Below are positions 4,789 through 6,326 of a stretch of 6,326 nt of DNA, piece after piece; within the stretch, counting starts at the first letter, position 1, and every line of letters starts with the position of its first letter. Both the position numbers and the translations under genes were made by a program. The notes under the pieces are model-generated. The model saw nothing but the letters and a program-made list of their open reading frames with translations. It was not told where the DNA came from and did not search any database. The stretch is from Chloroflexota bacterium (lineage in GTDB: Bacteria > Chloroflexota > Anaerolineae > Anaerolineales > UBA11858): the NCBI GenBank assembly GCA_030666985.1, contig DAOUWT010000163.1, positions 1 through 6,326 of the forward strand. Direction: 5' to 3'.

Positions 4789-6027
4789 ATGAACTACCCC
4801 GCCATCACCGCCTATAAATACCACGCCTACCCCGGCCGCCCCACCCTGGTCTTCGACGCCATCACCAAGGCCCTCACCGACCGCGCCTCCGAGGTAGACT
4901 GGCCCGCCTTCACCCCCGACGACTGGCGCTTACTGACCATAATGGCTAAAACCGAAGGTGTTGCGCCATTGCTTTATAATGCGTTTAAAGGTTTCAACGT
5001 TCAAACGTTAAACGTTGGAACTTTCAACGTTCTTCAAAAAGAATACTACTCCACCGCCGCCTACAACGCCCTGCTCTTCTCCGAACTTGAGCGTGTTCTG
5101 GCCGCCCTCAACGCCGCTGACATCCCCGTCATTCTCCTTAAAGGCGCCGCCCTGGCGCAGACGCTCTACCCCGACCCGGCCCTGCGCCCGATGAGTGATT
5201 TGGATGTATTGGTGCCTTTCGAAGAAGTTGACCATGCCGTCCAAGCGGCCCAGGAATTGGGTTATAGAGGTGATGATGCTCTTTCTTATTGGCCGAGCCT
5301 GGAACGTGTGCTTGGTCATCACGAACATCTTCAGAACGAGAAAGGCGTAAACTTGGAACTCCATTGGAGCTTGACGCAGGCCTTCAATGGGGATCACACG
5401 CTGACGGATTGGTTTTGGCGGCACACGCAGCCCCTCCGCGAATTGCGTGCGGCCCCCCCTGGTGTTTTCCCCCGGGCCGAACCCTCCCCCTTGCTGAGTT
5501 TTCCCGGCGGGCAGGCTTTATCTCCCACAAGTCATGTGATGTATTTGAGCACACACCTTTTTTTGCAGCACGGCGCGGCACGCGGATTGCTCCTTTGGCT
5601 GTATGATTTGCATTTGTTGCTCACGCGATATGGGGAGGAGATTGATTGGGAGGCCCTTCTTGCTCGCTCGCGCCACCTGGGGTGGGGTGCCCCACTCGCG
5701 GCGGCTTTGTCACAGATCCGAGACGTCTTCCAGACGGAAATCCCCCCCGAAGTATTGGAATTTTTGCACGCTCACCAGGACGCTCGGAGCCAGGGCTGGG
5801 TTGCTTATAAGAGCCGGCTGAACCAATCCCGGGCCTGGATGTGGTGGCAGAAGTGGCGGACTTTGACTTGGAGGGGGAGGCTGGCTTATGGCTTGGGAAA
5901 TGTTTTCCCTTCCCCGGCCTTCATCCGCAGGCGCTATGCCCCGAACCCTGCCTGGCTGTGGCCCTGGTATTATTTTTACCGCTGGGGGGATATGGCAGTT
6001 GAGGCGGTGAGATATGTGCTTCGTTAG
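4789..6027 (+). CDS. NTP_transf_5-type nucleotidyltransferase family protein
   Basis: 412 residues. The nucleotidyltransferase-fold core is at about 95-195: SELERVLAALNAADIPVILL (98-117), then KGAALAQTLYPDPALRPMSD (118-137) and LDVLV. The motif RPMSDLDVLV contains metal-binding D137 and D139, and VNLELHW (187-193) may supply a third residue. The C-terminal half has MYLSTHLFLQHG and LLLWLYDLHLLL, typical of the uncharacterised NTP_transf_5 family (PF14907), followed by a Trp- and Arg-rich tail. Such proteins often occur in polysaccharide loci, but substrate and role are unproven. No Shine-Dalgarno is visible before ATG 4789, 24 nt after the toxin stop; ATG 4942 (M52) is an alternative, although upstream codons look used. 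Residues 68-80 come from a palindromic repeat. A decayed partial copy lies at 3801-3998. Confidence 0.85.
   Translation: MNYPAITAYKYHAYPGRPTLVFDAITKALTDRASEVDWPAFTPDDWRLLTIMAKTEGVAPLLYNAFKGFNVQTLNVGTFNVLQKEYYSTAAYNALLFSELERVLAALNAADIPVILLKGAALAQTLYPDPALRPMSDLDVLVPFEEVDHAVQAAQELGYRGDDALSYWPSLERVLGHHEHLQNEKGVNLELHWSLTQAFNGDHTLTDWFWRHTQPLRELRAAPPGVFPRAEPSPLLSFPGGQALSPTSHVMYLSTHLFLQHGAARGLLLWLYDLHLLLTRYGEEIDWEALLARSRHLGWGAPLAAALSQIRDVFQTEIPPEVLEFLHAHQDARSQGWVAYKSRLNQSRAWMWWQKWRTLTWRGRLAYGLGNVFPSPAFIRRRYAPNPAWLWPWYYFYRWGDMAVEAVRYVLR
4991..5031. repeat. AACGTT palindromic repeat embedded in a coding sequence
   Basis: AACGTT occurs at 4996, 5004, 5011 and 5026. Positions 4991-5021 form a 31-bp near-palindrome (outer arms GTTTCAACGTT and AACGTTGGAAC). 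In frame it encodes FNVQTLNVGTFNV, a low-complexity run between LLYNAFKG and the conserved LQKEYYSTAAYN helix. This looks like a short intergenic-type repeat inserted in frame into a surface loop. Confidence 0.7.
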
Positions 6028-6074
6028 TGGAGAGACAAGAGACCGGGGACAGAGGACAGCAGGAATTCTCAATG
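6028..6074. other. Short spacer after the nucleotidyltransferase gene
   Basis: A purine-rich run with GGGGACAGAGGACAG repeats loosely in GACAG steps. No terminator with a U-tract is visible. Confidence 0.4.
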
Positions 6075-6183
6075 TGTCACTGCGAGAAGCGTTTTTTGCG
6101 ACGTGGCAGTCCCCCGGTTAACAAAATAACATCGAAATCAGGGAGATTGCCACACCCCCAAAAAGCGGGGGTTCGTAATGACA
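6075..6183. repeat. 109-bp palindromic element, TGTCA...TGACA ends (MITE-like)
   Basis: The left arm starts TGTCACTGCGAGAAGC and reaches GTGGCAGTCCCCC (about 6103-6115). The right arm mirrors it: GGGAGATTGCCAC (6141-6153) through TAATGACA at 6183. It is therefore an inverted pair of TGTCATTGCGAG-family half elements with outward TGTCA ends. The right arm has a hairpin ACCCCC (6154-6159) / GGGGGT (6167-6172). The related halves at 302-356 and 389-428 lie at the other end of the window. No open frame of note and no clear target-site duplication is visible. Confidence 0.7.
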
Positions 6184-6203
6184 TGTGGTTAATGAGAAAA
6201 AAG

Positions 6204-6287
6204 TGTCCACTAATTTCCAGCTCAAAATGAACCATCCCAGAATTTCGCCTAGAAAGCATCAATGTTGAATAGAAAAAAGGAAACCAG
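6204..6287. mobile_element. Possible insertion-sequence left end (IS21-like), uncertain
   Basis: After the palindromic element the sequence TGTCCACTAATTTCC then AGCTCAAAATGAACCA (6204-6234) resembles, from memory, the termini of IS21-family elements, which start with TG. An open frame with a ribosome binding site follows at 6288. The other end is outside the window, so this rests on resemblance alone. Confidence 0.25.
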
Positions 6288-6326
6288 ATGACCAGGAAAG
6301 TATCCGTCGTTGAAAAGATACACAAC
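6288..6326 (+). CDS. 5' end of a gene running off the window
   Basis: ATG 6288 is preceded by AAAAAAGGAAA (6275-6284) at suitable spacing. Thirteen codons are visible: MTRKVSVVEKIHN, with no stop before the edge. The fragment is too short to identify. A transposase N-terminus of the IstA type, which starts with a helix-turn-helix, would fit the sequence upstream, but an unrelated gene is equally possible. Confidence 0.45.
   Translation, partial: MTRKVSVVEKIHN

Noticed and set aside
5008..5424. Long minus-strand ORF inside the nucleotidyltransferase gene
   Set aside because: It is antisense to a conserved coding region and its protein has no recognisable features.
6154..6172. Rho-independent terminator after the nucleotidyltransferase gene
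   Set aside because: The CCCCC/GGGGG hairpin is part of the palindromic repeat and has no T-tract after it on the plus strand.

Overview
The window looks like an accessory surface-polysaccharide locus from an environmental bacterium. I favour a Chloroflexota (Anaerolineae-like) genome, but this is inference from style: a mosaic of GC-rich and AT-rich genes, many short interspersed palindromic repeats, a NusG paralog next to nucleotide-sugar genes, an NTP_transf_5-type protein, and small toxin-antitoxin pairs. No rRNA, tRNA or phylogenetic marker is present, so the assignment is weak.

Layout. Positions 1-430 are repeat DNA: an 88-bp tandem repeat whose units each carry three hairpins, a 26-bp tandem repeat sharing a 15-nt core with it, and two copies of a TGTCATTGCGAG-type dispersed repeat in opposite orientation. 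Positions 432-855 hold no convincing gene but have two promoter-like sequences, leading to a NusG/RfaH-type antiterminator gene (856-1365). It is followed by eight 23-bp tandem repeats with self-complementary arms (1398-1574), a possible 45-codon ORF and a promoter-like site. A compact three-gene unit follows: a small acidic helical protein (1756-2085), an overlapping TumE/DUF6516-type putative toxin (2075-2443), and a WbpA/WecC-type nucleotide-sugar dehydrogenase (2454-3779).

Downstream, 3801-3998 is a decayed partial copy of the nucleotidyltransferase-like gene found intact at 4789-6027. Two copies of a TGTCCTGA short repeat have inserted in it. Between the two copies lies a VapBC-type module whose antitoxin gene is intact but whose PIN toxin is split by an apparent 2-nt deletion. 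The intact nucleotidyltransferase-like gene itself contains an in-frame palindromic AACGTT repeat. The right end has another TGTCA...TGACA palindromic element (6075-6183), a sequence resembling an insertion-sequence end, and the first 13 codons of a gene that leaves the window.

How it may work together (inference): the NusG paralog would promote readthrough of a long polysaccharide operon, and the dehydrogenase would supply a UDP-HexNAc uronic acid for the glycan. The NTP_transf_5 protein is of a type often found in such loci. The two toxin-antitoxin-like pairs and the dense repeats suggest a recombining, modular island rather than a stable core operon.
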